Source of the DNA: Thiocystis minor
GTDB lineage: Bacteria; Pseudomonadota; Gammaproteobacteria; Chromatiales; Chromatiaceae
Length of the DNA stretch: 41,409 nt
NCBI RefSeq assembly: GCF_016653465.1
Contig: NZ_NHSQ01000041.1
Location: 1 to 41,409 of the forward strand
Direction: 5' to 3'
Below the pieces are notes generated by a model. That model searched no databases and was not told the DNA's origin. It was given only the letters and a program-made list of their open reading frames with translations. Made by a program: the position numbers and the translations under genes. Each line of letters begins with the position of its first letter. Within the stretch, counting starts at the first letter, position 1. This document shows positions 20,671-30,173 of this stretch, piece by piece.

Positions 20671-21681
20671 TCAGCCCCGCCAGGTCGCGAAGGCCCGATC
20701 CAAGCTCGCCTGGATGCTCGACAGCAACCGCTCGATGGGCTTTTTGTGGACGCTGTACTTGAGCTTCAACAGTTCCTTCTCCTCGCTCGCCGCCAGCAGA
20801 TAATCGTCGCTGGTCTGAATGGCGTCCACCAGCCCAAGCTCCACGGCGCGCTGGCCGTGCCAATATTCGCCGGTCGCCACCCGCTCCAGATCAAGGGCGG
20901 GACGGTACTCGGCAACGAAGCTCTTGAACAGCTCGTGCGTCTCCTCCAACTGTTCGCGCAGCTTCTGGCGGCCTTCGTCCGTGTTTTCGCCGAAAACGGT
21001 AAGGGTGCGCTTGTACTCGCCCGCCGTATGCAGCTCGAAATCGACCCCGTGACGCTCCAGCAGACGATGGAAGTTGGGCAACTCGGCGAGCACGCCGATG
21101 GAGCCCAGAATGGCGAAGGGCGCGGCAAGAATGCGGTCGGCCACGCAGGCCATCAGATACCCGCCGCTGGCCGCGACCTTGTCGACCGCGACCGTCAGCG
21201 GGATGCCCTTGGCCCGAATGCGCGCCAACTGGGAGGCCGCGAGTCCGTGTTCGCTGACCATGCCGCCGGCATTATCGAGCCGCACCAGCACCTCGTCGCC
21301 CGGCTGCGCCTCCAGCAGGAGCGCGGTCACCAGCACCCGGAGCGCGGCGACCTCGCTGGCTCGGATATCGCCGTTGAACTCGATGACGAACAAACGCGGG
21401 CGGTCGCTCTGCGCCGCCTTCTCGCGTTCCTTTTCGCGCTTGCGTTCGGCCTTGAGAAAGGTCTTGTAGGCCTTTTTCGGCAGCGAGAATTCCTTGAGTG
21501 CCTGGGTCAGCGAACGATAGCGCTCATTGAGATCGGTGATCTCCAGATGTTCGCTATGATCGCTGCCCTGCCGGGCGCGGAGCGCCAGGATCAGAAGCAC
21601 GGCGATCCCGAGAACCAGCGTCAGGGTTTTGGCCAGAAACAGACCGTAATCGAACAGCGAGGCAAACAGCAGATCCATCAT
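20671..21681 (-). CDS. sohB: SohB-like inner-membrane serine protease (family S49)
   Basis: A 336-residue signal-peptide-peptidase-like protease. It has an N-terminal membrane anchor at about residues 14-35 (FLAKTLTLVLGIAVLLILAL), a charged Lys/Arg/Glu linker near 76-90, and the ClpP-fold catalytic region with NAGGMVSEHG, the nucleophile Ser172 in VAASGGYLMACVAD and the general base Lys224 in GEYKRTLTVFGENT. Length is close to E. coli SohB (349). The active site should face the periplasm and the enzyme probably trims membrane or periplasmic peptides. It is the first gene of the minus-strand run towards amylase. An 18-bp hairpin lies 61 bases upstream of its start. Confidence 0.93.
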   Translation of the reverse strand: MMDLLFASLFDYGLFLAKTLTLVLGIAVLLILALRARQGSDHSEHLEITDLNERYRSLTQALKEFSLPKKAYKTFLKAERKREKEREKAAQSDRPRLFVIEFNGDIRASEVAALRVLVTALLLEAQPGDEVLVRLDNAGGMVSEHGLAASQLARIRAKGIPLTVAVDKVAASGGYLMACVADRILAAPFAILGSIGVLAELPNFHRLLERHGVDFELHTAGEYKRTLTVFGENTDEGRQKLREQLEETHELFKSFVAEYRPALDLERVATGEYWHGQRAVELGLVDAIQTSDDYLLAASEEKELLKLKYSVHKKPIERLLSSIQASLDRAFATWRG

Positions 21682-21741
21682 GATAATCGTGGTCAGTGGT
21701 CAAGCGTGAAATCCAAAGAGCGCGGCGACACGAAATCAATG

Positions 21742-21781
21742 CGCGCATCCGCGACGCTCAAGCGAGCGTCGCGGATGCGCG
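21742..21781. repeat. 18-bp perfect inverted repeat upstream of sohB
   Basis: The left arm 21742-21759 is the exact reverse complement of the right arm 21764-21781, with only the four bases AAGC between. The stem is about 80 percent GC (it includes GCATCCGCGACGCTC), so RNA from either strand would fold very stably. It lies in the upstream region of sohB and may be a terminator for a former upstream gene, a leader structure, or a REP-like element. Confidence 0.9.
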
Positions 21782-22167
21782 GTGGGGCGCCAGCGTGAAG
21801 TTAGCGCGATGGATCATAATATACGGCGGCGTCGAAGACGGAGAAATCACGCGATCGTTGGCGAAATCGCGCGAATCAAAGGTGGAACTGCGCCTGCGTC
21901 ACATCCTGGCCTGCGACGACATCGAAGACTCGCCGTGCGCTGGCCGTACTGAATAACAAGCCGGATCTGGCGGACCTCGCGTCAACGGTCTGGAACTGGT
22001 CGCCGCCGGCATCGGAAAAAAGGAGGCAAAAGAGCGGGCGCAAGCCATTGCCGGGCGATTCGGCAAGCTTAAGGTCAAGAAAGAAAAACGAACCACGCAA
22101 CGACCTGAAAATCGAACAACTTACCCATTTCAACCCGGAATGAAGAAAGCGCCATCGATGCCTTGGC
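21782..22167. other. Gene-poor stretch with possible decayed frame
   Basis: No intact gene is seen. On the plus strand two adjacent frames have protein-like composition: ALAVLNNKPDLADLA (about 21940-21985) in one, then VNGLELVAAGIGKKEAKERAQAIAGRFGKLKV in the next (about 21985-22080), as if a single frameshift separates them. The Lys-rich helix pattern looks like real coding sequence, but I cannot name the family and no start is convincing. The minus-strand frame at 21876-22208 looks like a shadow. It is probably a dead gene. Confidence 0.4.
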
Positions 22168-22593
22168 CTAAGCGGTCTCAGCCCGAGACGCAGACTCGTC
22201 CGCGACATCGACGATCGCCCTGACCCAGGACTCCATCGCCAAATTGGCCAGCGGCATGGGCGCTTCCAGAAAGGTCACCACGAAGCTGTCCGGCTTCTCG
22301 ACCACACCGATGGAACGAGGGCGCACGGCCATCACATGGGCATTCGGCAGATGCGTACCAAAACAAAAGACGATGTGCTTGGCGGCCAGGATGTCATGAG
22401 CGATCTCGCCCTCGGGGAGCGCGCTGGTGTGCTCGAAATGATCGAAGGTGGCGATAAGCCGGGCAATTTTGTGCTCGCTCACGCAGTCGTTCAGATAGGC
22501 GATGATGGCGTCGACATCGCTGAAGCGGGTCTCGGTCTTCGGCACTTCCAGGGTATAAACGGGGTATTTCTCTTGCAGGAGGAACTGTTGCAT
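22168..22593 (-). CDS. Conserved hypothetical protein (DUF6858-like)
   Basis: A 141-residue soluble protein without signal or membrane segments. It begins MQQFLLQEKYPVYTLEV and contains ATFDHFEHTSALPEGEIA, HIVFCFGTHLPN and VMAVRPRSIGV, then VVTFLEAPMPLANLAMESWVRAI. I recall a family of about 135-residue proteins from proteobacteria and other sulfur or iron oxidisers with this layout, which I believe is named DUF6858; function is unknown. The His, Cys and Glu residues in the middle could bind a metal or cofactor. The gene is divergent from groES with 269 bases between starts. Its last bases overlap the dead frame downstream. Confidence 0.8.
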   Translation of the reverse strand: MQQFLLQEKYPVYTLEVPKTETRFSDVDAIIAYLNDCVSEHKIARLIATFDHFEHTSALPEGEIAHDILAAKHIVFCFGTHLPNAHVMAVRPRSIGVVEKPDSFVVTFLEAPMPLANLAMESWVRAIVDVADESASRAETA

Positions 22594-22721
22594 AAATGCT
22601 CTCTGGATGGTTCGGAGGTGGGTGGATAACCGACTAAAATTCTAAGCAATGTCGCGCGGCAAGCATTGAAGATTCGCAATTCCGACGCGCCACATGCCGA
22701 GAGCGCCGCCAGTCAGCTCGC

Positions 22722-22749
22722 TTGACAAGGCCGGTTTTTGCATTACATT
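22722..22749 (+). promoter_or_regulatory. groESL promoter (sigma-70 type)
   Basis: TTGACA at 22722-22727 is a perfect -35 box; TACATT at 22744-22749 is a good -10 box after a 16-base spacer. Transcription would begin inside the CIRCE element that follows directly, so HrcA bound there would block RNA polymerase. I see no sigma-32 type promoter with confidence. Confidence 0.75.
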
Positions 22750-22750
22750 G

Positions 22751-22777
22751 TTAGCACTCTAACGGGTCGAGTGCTAA
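22751..22777. promoter_or_regulatory. CIRCE element (HrcA operator) of groESL
   Basis: TTAGCACTC (22751-22759), nine bases, then GAGTGCTAA (22769-22777): a perfect match to the CIRCE consensus. HrcA, kept active by GroEL, binds it and represses the operon; unfolded proteins titrate GroEL and release repression. It lies 85 bases upstream of the groES start. The hrcA gene is not in the window. Confidence 0.97.
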
Positions 22778-22862
22778 CAAACCTCGCGCCAAGTGCTTGA
22801 GTTGTCCTGACCAACCCCAGCTTCCATCAAACCCTGAGATTCCCCGAGGGAGATCGCTATCC

Positions 22863-23150
22863 ATGAAACTCCGCCCTTTACATGACCGTGTCGTCATCCG
22901 CCGCAGCGAGGAGGAACGCACCTCCGCCGGCGGGATCCTGATCCCGGACAGTGCCGCCGAAAAGCCGATCCAGGGCGAGGTGATCGCAGTCGGCAACGGC
23001 AAGCTGCTCGACAATGGCGGCGTGCGACCGCTCGACGTCAAAGTCGGCGACCGGGTGCTGTTCGGTAAATATTCGGGCACCGAGGTCAAGCTGGCCGACG
23101 AAAAACTGCTGGTGATGCGCGAAGACGACATCATGGGCGTCATCGCCTAG
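22863..23150 (+). CDS. groES: Co-chaperonin GroES
   Basis: A 95-residue GroES, the seven-subunit lid of the GroEL folding chamber. [14 protein letters not shown], the mobile-loop sequence [20 protein letters not shown], and the C-terminal [15 protein letters not shown] are all standard. The frame opens at 22797, but the family N-terminus fixes the start at 22863, with a GGGAGA stretch about eight bases upstream. It is the first gene of the CIRCE-controlled operon. Confidence 0.98.
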   Translation: MKLRPLHDRVVIRRSEEERTSAGGILIPDSAAEKPIQGEVIAVGNGKLLDNGGVRPLDVKVGDRVLFGKYSGTEVKLADEKLLVMREDDIMGVIA

Positions 23151-23172
23151 CGTCCCGCCGACGCTTCACTGA

Positions 23173-24852
<1,680 letters not shown>

Positions 24853-24906
24853 TGATTTCACTCGCGTAAAATCATGTGATTGTTCGATGAGTTAAACAGG
24901 AAACGT

Positions 24907-24928
24907 GCGTGCCCGAACTCGGGCACGC
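24907..24928 (+). terminator. Likely groESL terminator
   Basis: GCGTGCCCGA (24907-24916) pairs with TCGGGCACGC (24919-24928); in practice an eight-pair stem with a small loop forms. It is 54 bases after the groEL stop. The downstream sequence has only a short TTT, so termination may be partial. Confidence 0.6.
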
Positions 24929-25000
24929 TCGCGGCCTTTCCTCCAAGCAATCTGCCGACAAAGCATGCCGACAGACCATCCTCCCTTTGCGGGTTATTCT

Positions 25001-25054
25001 TGTCCGAATGTCATTCGGTCGTCACATGATGCGATGTCCGAATGACAATTGTCA
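25001..25054. promoter_or_regulatory. Repeated TGTCCGAATG motif and palindrome upstream of B12 riboswitch
   Basis: TGTCCGAATGTCA (25001-25013) recurs as TGTCCGAATGACA (25035-25047), 34 bases apart, and the second copy runs into the perfect 12-base palindrome TGACAATTGTCA (25043-25054). A possible promoter follows: TTGACC at 25056-25061 and TAAATA at 25080-25085. This arrangement suggests an operator for the btuB/cob transcript in addition to the riboswitch; the regulator is unknown. Confidence 0.35.
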
Positions 25055-25097
25055 ATTGACCCGTCATCGAAAAAAGCCGTAAATAGCCCGCTTGATC

Positions 25098-25319
25098 TTC
25101 CGGTGCCCGGATGGCCTTCGCCTGATGGGTTAAACGGGAAGTCGGTGCGCGCGCCTTCATGGATGCGCAATGCCGACGCTGCCCCCGCAACGGTAGACGA
25201 GCGAACCGCATCCGACGCTGGATGCGGTTCAAGACGCGACCAGATGCCACTGTGATCACTCATGGGAAGGCGTCGCGTTGGGGTTATGCCCGCTCGTAAG
25301 CCCGGAGACCGGCCAGAAG
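25098..25319 (+). ncRNA. Cobalamin riboswitch
   Basis: The B12-sensing RNA is recognised by its conserved core in order: GGTGCCCGG at the 5' stem, GGGAAGTCGGTG near 25136-25147, the hallmark GCTGCCCCCGCAACGGTAG at 25178-25196, GCCACTG, GGGAAGGCG at 25264-25272, and the closing GTAAGCCCGGAGACCGGCC at 25296-25314. The closing strand ACCGG pairs with the 5' CCGGT. Adenosylcobalamin binding normally lowers expression of the downstream gene. The receptor gene btuB starts 186 bases after it, and the cob genes follow, so the whole block is probably B12-repressed. I could not assign the expression platform with confidence. Confidence 0.95.
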
Positions 25320-25504
25320 ATCCGGGGTCGTCGACTTTTCCTGATTTGGAACGGTGGACGGTCTCTCACCGGGGTCGCGTGGGGCGGCTGGCCGGGATGC
25401 TGGCCCCGTCGTTTTCCCGTGGTCTCGCTCTCGTCCCGACTCCTCGCCGATCCTCCCTGGATTGGCCCGCGCGGGTGCGCTCGGGTCGCTGTTGGAGCCT
25501 TTCG

Positions 25505-27391
25505 ATGAATTACCCTTTGATGCTGGCTGCGCTAATCGTGCCGCTGACCAGTCTTGCCCTCGCCGACGAGACCGCAACGACGCTGGATCCGGTAGTGGTC
25601 ACCGCCACCCGCACGCCCGAACCCGAAAGCCAGACCCTGGCCTCGGTCACCGTGATCGATCGTGCCGAGATCGAGCGCCGTCAGGCGCGCTCGGTTCCGG
25701 ATCTGCTGCGCGGCGTTCCGGGCGTTTCCATCGCCCAGAGTGGCGGGGCCGGTCATCCGGCCTCCATCTTTCTGCGCGGTACCAATGCCGATCATGTGCT
25801 GATCCTGATCGACGGGGTCAAGGTAGGTTCGTCAACCCTGGGCACCGCGCCGCTGCAAAACCTGCCGATCGAGCAGATCGATCGCATCGAGGTCGTGCGC
25901 GGTCCGCGTTCGAGCCTCTATGGCTCCGAAGCCATCGGCGGCGTTATTCAGATCTTCACCAAACGGGGTGGCGGTCCACTAACCGCCCGCGCAAGTATCG
26001 GTGGGGGCACACTCAGCACAGGGAGCGTTTCCGCCGGAGTATCCGGGGGTGGCGACCAGGGGTGGTTCAATCTGGGCGCCAACCTCGACCGCACCGACGG
26101 AATCAACGCCTGCGACGGACGCCCCTCCCCTTTCGCCGGCTGCGGGGTCACTCAGCCCGACCGGGATAGCTACCGCAATGTCGGCGTGAGTCTACGCGCC
26201 GGCTATGAATTCAGCGACGCGGCCAAGCTCGATGTGCATCTGCTGCGCTCCGAGAACCGTTCGGATTTCGACGGCTCGCTCTTCTCCGGCAACGTTTCGC
26301 GCGCCGAACAGCAGGTGGTCGGCGGCTCGGCGACACTAAAACCGCTGGAGCCTTGGACGCTGATTCTGGCCGCCGGGTACAGTTGGGACAAGTACCGCGC
26401 CTTTTATGAAGACGCGGCGATCGATCTCGACGATCTCTTTGTCGACAGTTTCAACACCGAGCGCGAGACCTATTCGTTACAGAATAATGTCGCGATCCTG
26501 CCCGGCCAGCTTGCAACACTTGGCTTCGATTACCTGAACGACCGGGTCGATGGCACGGTCGACTACAACGAGGACTCGCGCGACAACCTTGGCGTCTTCG
26601 GCGAGTATCAGGGCCGCTTTGGCGCCACTGATCTGAAACTCAGTCTGCGTCAGGACGACAACCAGCAGTTTGGCGCCCATGTCACGGGCAACGCGGCGCT
26701 GGGATACCTGTTCGACAACGGGATCCAGGTATCGCTGTCTTATGGCAGCGCCTTCAAGGCGCCGACCTTCAACGACCTCTATTATCCCAACTTCGGCAAC
26801 CCGGATCTGGATCCGGAACAATCGCGCAGTCTGGAACTGGGGCTTGGCGGCAGTCTGCCGCTCGGGACGGAGGCGTCCGGGCGCTGGGGGCTCAGTCTTT
26901 ATCAGACCGACATCGACGACATGATCGCCTTCGATGCCACGACCTTTGCCGCCGCCAACATCGCCAGCGCGCGCATCCAGGGGGTCGAGGCGTCTGGGTC
27001 GGCGCGGATTCTGGATTTCGATCTGGGCGCCAGTCTGACCCTGCTGAATCCGGAGAATCGTTCCGATGACGCCAACCAGGGCAACCTGCTACCGCGCCGT
27101 CCCGAGCAGAGCTTCCAGCTCGACCTCGACCGCCAGTTCCAGCGCTGGTCGGCTGGCGCGACACTCTTCGTCGCCGGACGACGCTTCGACGATCTGGCCA
27201 ACCGCACGCGGCTCGATGGCTACACCCTCATCGATCTGCGGGCCGAATATGCCATCACGCCCGCCTTGCGGCTCCAGGCACGGCTGGAGAATGTTTTCGA
27301 CGAGGAGTATGAAACCGCCTCTCTGTTCAACCAACCGGGTCGGGCGGCGTATCTGACCCTGCGGTATGAGTTTCAGCCGGGGGCGAAGTGA
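25505..27391 (+). CDS. btuB: TonB-dependent vitamin B12 receptor BtuB
   Basis: A 628-residue outer-membrane receptor for cobalamin. I choose the ATG at 25505, which gives a signal peptide (MNYPLMLAALIVPLTSLALA) followed by ETATTLDPVVVTATRTPE, with a TonB box. The frame opens at 25262, but that part is riboswitch RNA. The plug domain follows (SVPDLLRGVPGVSIAQSGG, IDGVKVGSSTLGT, RGPRSSLYGSEAIGGVIQI), then a 22-strand barrel ending LTLRYEFQPGAK. Conserved plug and barrel motifs and the length match BtuB (E. coli 614). The upstream cobalamin riboswitch confirms the substrate class. Confidence 0.95.
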   Translation: MNYPLMLAALIVPLTSLALADETATTLDPVVVTATRTPEPESQTLASVTVIDRAEIERRQARSVPDLLRGVPGVSIAQSGGAGHPASIFLRGTNADHVLILIDGVKVGSSTLGTAPLQNLPIEQIDRIEVVRGPRSSLYGSEAIGGVIQIFTKRGGGPLTARASIGGGTLSTGSVSAGVSGGGDQGWFNLGANLDRTDGINACDGRPSPFAGCGVTQPDRDSYRNVGVSLRAGYEFSDAAKLDVHLLRSENRSDFDGSLFSGNVSRAEQQVVGGSATLKPLEPWTLILAAGYSWDKYRAFYEDAAIDLDDLFVDSFNTERETYSLQNNVAILPGQLATLGFDYLNDRVDGTVDYNEDSRDNLGVFGEYQGRFGATDLKLSLRQDDNQQFGAHVTGNAALGYLFDNGIQVSLSYGSAFKAPTFNDLYYPNFGNPDLDPEQSRSLELGLGGSLPLGTEASGRWGLSLYQTDIDDMIAFDATTFAAANIASARIQGVEASGSARILDFDLGASLTLLNPENRSDDANQGNLLPRRPEQSFQLDLDRQFQRWSAGATLFVAGRRFDDLANRTRLDGYTLIDLRAEYAITPALRLQARLENVFDEEYETASLFNQPGRAAYLTLRYEFQPGAK

Positions 27392-27403
27392 AGGTTCCAG
27401 AGG

Positions 27404-27421
27404 GCCGACGGCAAAGTCGGC
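27404..27421. repeat. Diverged REP-like hairpin after btuB
   Basis: GCCGAC (27404-27409) pairs with GTCGGC (27416-27421); the flanks, TTCCAGAGG and GTTCCCAGG, resemble the GCTCCCAGGG ends of the hairpin at 9042-9078. It is probably a worn copy of the same dispersed element, placed 12 bases after the btuB stop. Confidence 0.6.
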
Positions 27422-27545
27422 GTTCCCAGGCGCACAAACCGCCCATGTCATGCCGGGCACGGTTACAATGCTCGACGAACCCAATGTCCATTCACCCGGC
27501 AACCCGACGTTGATCGCGTGGCCGCTCACAGGAGAAACCAAGCCC

Positions 27546-27704
27546 ATGAACGACACCACGGATTCCCGCTCCCGTCTCCTGATCGGACTGGGCCTGGCTG
27601 CGCTCATGGCCGCGACCCGCGGGCAGTTTTTCGCACCACTCGTGCATTTGACCCTGGTCGGCGTTCGCTCCCGTTCGCGAACCGCACGGGTGCGTCCGCA
27701 ATGA
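27546..27704 (+). pseudogene. Truncated membrane protein gene in cob cluster
   Basis: A 52-residue frame starting MNDTTDSRSRLLIGLGLAALMAATRG. I recall that similar small integral membrane proteins, in which such a start is followed by HFASxxHLPDASWAVFFLAG and more helices, often precede cobalamin genes. Here the match stops after FFAPLVHL, where relatives read PDASW, and the rest is a short arginine-rich tail. So the 3' part is deleted and the 5' part abuts the cobU remnant, which it overlaps by an ATGA. It is most likely the left half of a deletion scar. Confidence 0.65.
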
Positions 27705-27904
27705 CCGATGCACTGCTGAGCGCGCCCGGCCAACTGATCCTGGTCGGCAACGAAACCAACCTGGAGAGCGCCCCGCTGGATGCCATCACCCGCCGGTCCC
27801 GCGACCTGGCCGGCACCCTGCATCAGGATCTCGCCGCCCGCTGCGATCAGATCATCCTAACCGTGACCAGTCTGCCATTGACGGTCACGGGAGGCGCGGC
27901 ATGA
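27701..27904 (+). pseudogene. C-terminal remnant of cobU (cobinamide kinase/guanylyltransferase)
   Basis: A 67-residue open frame corresponding to the last third of CobU/Cob[60 protein letters not shown]. The family ends with EVGxGIVPxxxLxRxFRDxAGxLNQxLA and a terminal GLPLxLK, so it ends at the proper point. Missing are the N-terminal P-loop (GGxRSGKS) that binds nucleotide and the catalytic histidine helix, so it cannot catalyse phosphorylation or GMP transfer. Some core residues have drifted (LESAP for LGIVP). Its stop overlaps the cobT start by four bases (ATGA), preserving the original operon junction. Confidence 0.85.
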
Positions 27905-28956
27905 TCGCTGGACTCGCCTGGCTCAACGAACCCTGTCTTCCGGTCGACCGCACGGCGGCCGAGGCCGCGCGCCGGCGTCAGGACCAGCTCACCAAACCGC
28001 GCGGTTCGCTGGGCCGGCTGGAAGAACTCGCCATCCGGCTCGCCGGTCTTCAAGGCAAGCCCATGCCCGCGGCCGACCCAGTCCAGATCCTGCTGTTCGC
28101 CGCCGATCATGGCGTCGCGGCCGAGAGTGTCTCCGTCTTTCCGCAGTCGGTGACGAACCAGATGGTGCACAACATCGCCCGTGGCGGCGCGGCCATCTCG
28201 GTGCTGGCGGCGGCGCTCGGCGCGCGCCTGGAGATCATCGATCTGGGGATGGTCACCGATCCCGGCCCCATCGAAGGCGTGCGTTCCGAGCGGCTGGGCT
28301 CCGGCAGCGGCAACATCGCCCGCGAGCCAGCCATGACCTCCGAACAACAGGCGGGCGCCATGAACGCCGGCCGGGCCGCCGTCGAGCGCGCCATCGATAG
28401 CGGCGCCAGACTGCTGATCGGCGGCGAGATGGGCATCGCCAACACCACCCCGGCGGCGGCGCTCGCCTGCGCCCTGCTGGATCTGCCACCCGCCGAGCTG
28501 GTCGGTCCCGGCACCGGTCTGGACGCCACCGGGATCGCGCACAAGACCGAGGTGGTTGCCACCGCCCTGGCGCGGCATGCCACGCCCGGCAGCACGCCCA
28601 TGGAACTGCTCGGTCGACTCGGCGGCTTCGAGATCGCCGCCCTGACCGGCGCCTATCTCACCGCGGCCCAACGCGGTCTGCCGGTGCTGGTCGACGGTTT
28701 TATCGTCAGTGCGGCGGCCCTCGTGGCAGCACGCATCCAGCCCGATGTCCGCGACTGGCTGCTGTTCGCGCACAACTCGGCGGAACCCGGTCACCGGGCC
28801 ATCCTGGAGGCGCTGGACGCCGATCCGCTGCTTGCGCTCGGGATGCGTCTCGGCGAGGCCAGCGGCGCGGCGACGGCGGTTCCGCTGCTGCGTTTGGCCT
28901 GCGCGCTGCACCAGAACATGGCGACCTTCGCCGAAGCCGGCGTGAGCGAGGGTTGA
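27901..28956 (+). CDS. cobT: Nicotinate-nucleotide:DMB phosphoribosyltransferase CobT
   Basis: A 351-residue CobT that makes alpha-ribazole phosphate from nicotinate mononucleotide and 5,6-dimethylbenzimidazole for the lower ligand of B12. Family landmarks are [39 protein letters not shown], the [14 protein letters not shown] stretch, VGPGTGLD, and the catalytic glutamate in RLGEASGAA near the C-terminus. Length is the family norm. The start overlaps the cobU remnant; the next gene, cobS, begins three bases after the stop. Confidence 0.97.
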   Translation: MIAGLAWLNEPCLPVDRTAAEAARRRQDQLTKPRGSLGRLEELAIRLAGLQGKPMPAADPVQILLFAADHGVAAESVSVFPQSVTNQMVHNIARGGAAISVLAAALGARLEIIDLGMVTDPGPIEGVRSERLGSGSGNIAREPAMTSEQQAGAMNAGRAAVERAIDSGARLLIGGEMGIANTTPAAALACALLDLPPAELVGPGTGLDATGIAHKTEVVATALARHATPGSTPMELLGRLGGFEIAALTGAYLTAAQRGLPVLVDGFIVSAAALVAARIQPDVRDWLLFAHNSAEPGHRAILEALDADPLLALGMRLGEASGAATAVPLLRLACALHQNMATFAEAGVSEG

Positions 28957-28958
28957 GA

Positions 28959-29756
28959 ATGACCGACCGTTTTCTGGATCTGTTGCGACTTCGTCCGCTC
29001 TGGATCGCCGGGCGCTTCCTGACTCGCCTCCCCTTCCCCGATCCGGGTTGCGTCACGCCCGCCGAAGCGGGCTGGGCGGTGCCCTGGTATCCGTTCGTCG
29101 GATTGCTGCTGGGCGGACTGATCGCGCTGGTCGCCTGGACGCTCGGGAGCACGGACCCCAGCGTCGCGGCGGCGCTGACCCTGCTCCTCTGGGTCTGGTC
29201 CACTGGCGGGCTGCATCTGGACGGACTCGCCGATAGCGCGGACGCCTGGGTCGGCGGTCTGGCAAGCCGCGAACGCACCCTGGAGATCATGAAGGATCCG
29301 CGCAGCGGTCCGGCGGCCGTCACCGCGATCGCGCTGGTGTTGATCGCCAAATGGGCGGGACTGGCGGCACTGATCGCCCACGGCGAATCCTGGCTGCTGT
29401 TGTGGATTCCGCTGCTGGCGCGCACCCAGTTACCGCTGCTGCTCCTGACGACGCCCTATGCGCGCAAACGCGGCATGGCCTCGGATCAGGTCAACCAGCT
29501 CCCGCGCCGGGCGGCGTGGATGGCGGGCGTGCTCGTGCTGGCGGGATGCCCGCTGAGCCTCGGCTGGATCGGCGGCTTGACAGGCGTCTTGATGGGGCTG
29601 GCGCTGGTGCTGGGATCGCTGCTCATCCTGCTGCTCGCCCGACGGTCCATGCTCGCGCGCATCGCCGGATTCACTGGCGATACCGCCGGCGCCTTGGTCG
29701 AAATCACCGAAACCCTGCTCCTGCTCGCCACCGCCCTCCTCGCCATCCCTTTCTGA
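28959..29756 (+). CDS. cobS: Adenosylcobinamide-GDP ribazoletransferase CobS
   Basis: A 265-residue inner-membrane protein with about six to seven helices that joins adenosylcobinamide-GDP and alpha-ribazole to make adenosylcobalamin. Diagnostic segments are LWIAGRFLTRLPFP, AVPWYPFVGLLLG, the DGLADSADAWVGG metal-binding motif with its Asp residues, and LEIMKDPRSGPAAV. A TTG six bases earlier (28953) is in frame but the ATG at 28959 has a purine-rich GAGCGAGGG upstream. No cobC phosphatase is present between cobT and cobS. Confidence 0.95.
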   Translation: MTDRFLDLLRLRPLWIAGRFLTRLPFPDPGCVTPAEAGWAVPWYPFVGLLLGGLIALVAWTLGSTDPSVAAALTLLLWVWSTGGLHLDGLADSADAWVGGLASRERTLEIMKDPRSGPAAVTAIALVLIAKWAGLAALIAHGESWLLLWIPLLARTQLPLLLLTTPYARKRGMASDQVNQLPRRAAWMAGVLVLAGCPLSLGWIGGLTGVLMGLALVLGSLLILLLARRSMLARIAGFTGDTAGALVEITETLLLLATALLAIPF

Positions 29757-29782
29757 ATTATCCCTTGAAAATTAGCAACCTA

Positions 29783-29809
29783 TTGACATCGTTCGGCATC
29801 CTGTGTCAA
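29783..29809. promoter_or_regulatory. Inverted TTGACA / TGTCAA half-sites
   Basis: TTGACA (29783-29788) and TGTCAA (29804-29809) are inverted copies with 15 bases between. TTGACA also fits a -35 box, but no good -10 box follows at 16-18 bases. It could be the operator/promoter of the WGR/STN-HEAT/protease genes, which begin at 29940 with a GAGGAG ribosome binding site. The link is a guess. Confidence 0.3.
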
Positions 29810-29939
29810 CAATAGCCCCAGAGTGTATGCGGTGCACCTTGTCTCGCTGACCTGATCGATCCGTCCGGGGTGCCGGCGGGCGATGGCCGAGCGCCGGTTG
29901 ACCGCGCTGAATTCATTGTGACGCGAGGAGAATTGGGCC

Positions 29940-30173
29940 ATGTATAGCTGGATCCAACCCGAAAAATCTCTTTATTATCAAGCGCATTTGATTAAGGATC
30001 TGTTCGGCGACTGGACCCTGGTGTCCAGTTGGGGCGTGATCGATTCGCGCCGGGGTCGCGTGCGTAAAACCGGCGTCCCTTCTTACCAGGCTGGACTCGA
30101 ACGGATCAATGCCATCGACAAACGGCGACGACTTCACGGCTATCGACTCGTACAGGGCAAGCCGATGCAATGA
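29940..30173 (+). CDS. Small WGR-domain-like protein
   Basis: A 77-residue protein that seems to be little more than one WGR domain. Residues 23-66 (FGDWTLVSSWGVIDSRRG and onwards) follow the pattern in PARP and bacterial MolR-like proteins: a WTLxxxWG strand, a basic loop, and a helix of the type FxxxxxAxxxxxxxxxKRxxGY, here YQAGLERINAIDKRRRLHGY. WGR domains bind nucleic-acid ends in PARP1; the bacterial role of stand-alone copies is unclear. The third residue of W-G-R is V here. GAGGAG lies ten bases before the ATG. The last codons overlap the next gene by ATGA, suggesting translational coupling. Confidence 0.75.
   Translation: MYSWIQPEKSLYYQAHLIKDLFGDWTLVSSWGVIDSRRGRVRKTGVPSYQAGLERINAIDKRRRLHGYRLVQGKPMQ

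Noticed and set aside
25262..25504. N-terminal extension of btuB
   Set aside because: It lies within the cobalamin riboswitch and its expression platform, and the signal peptide begins at 25505.
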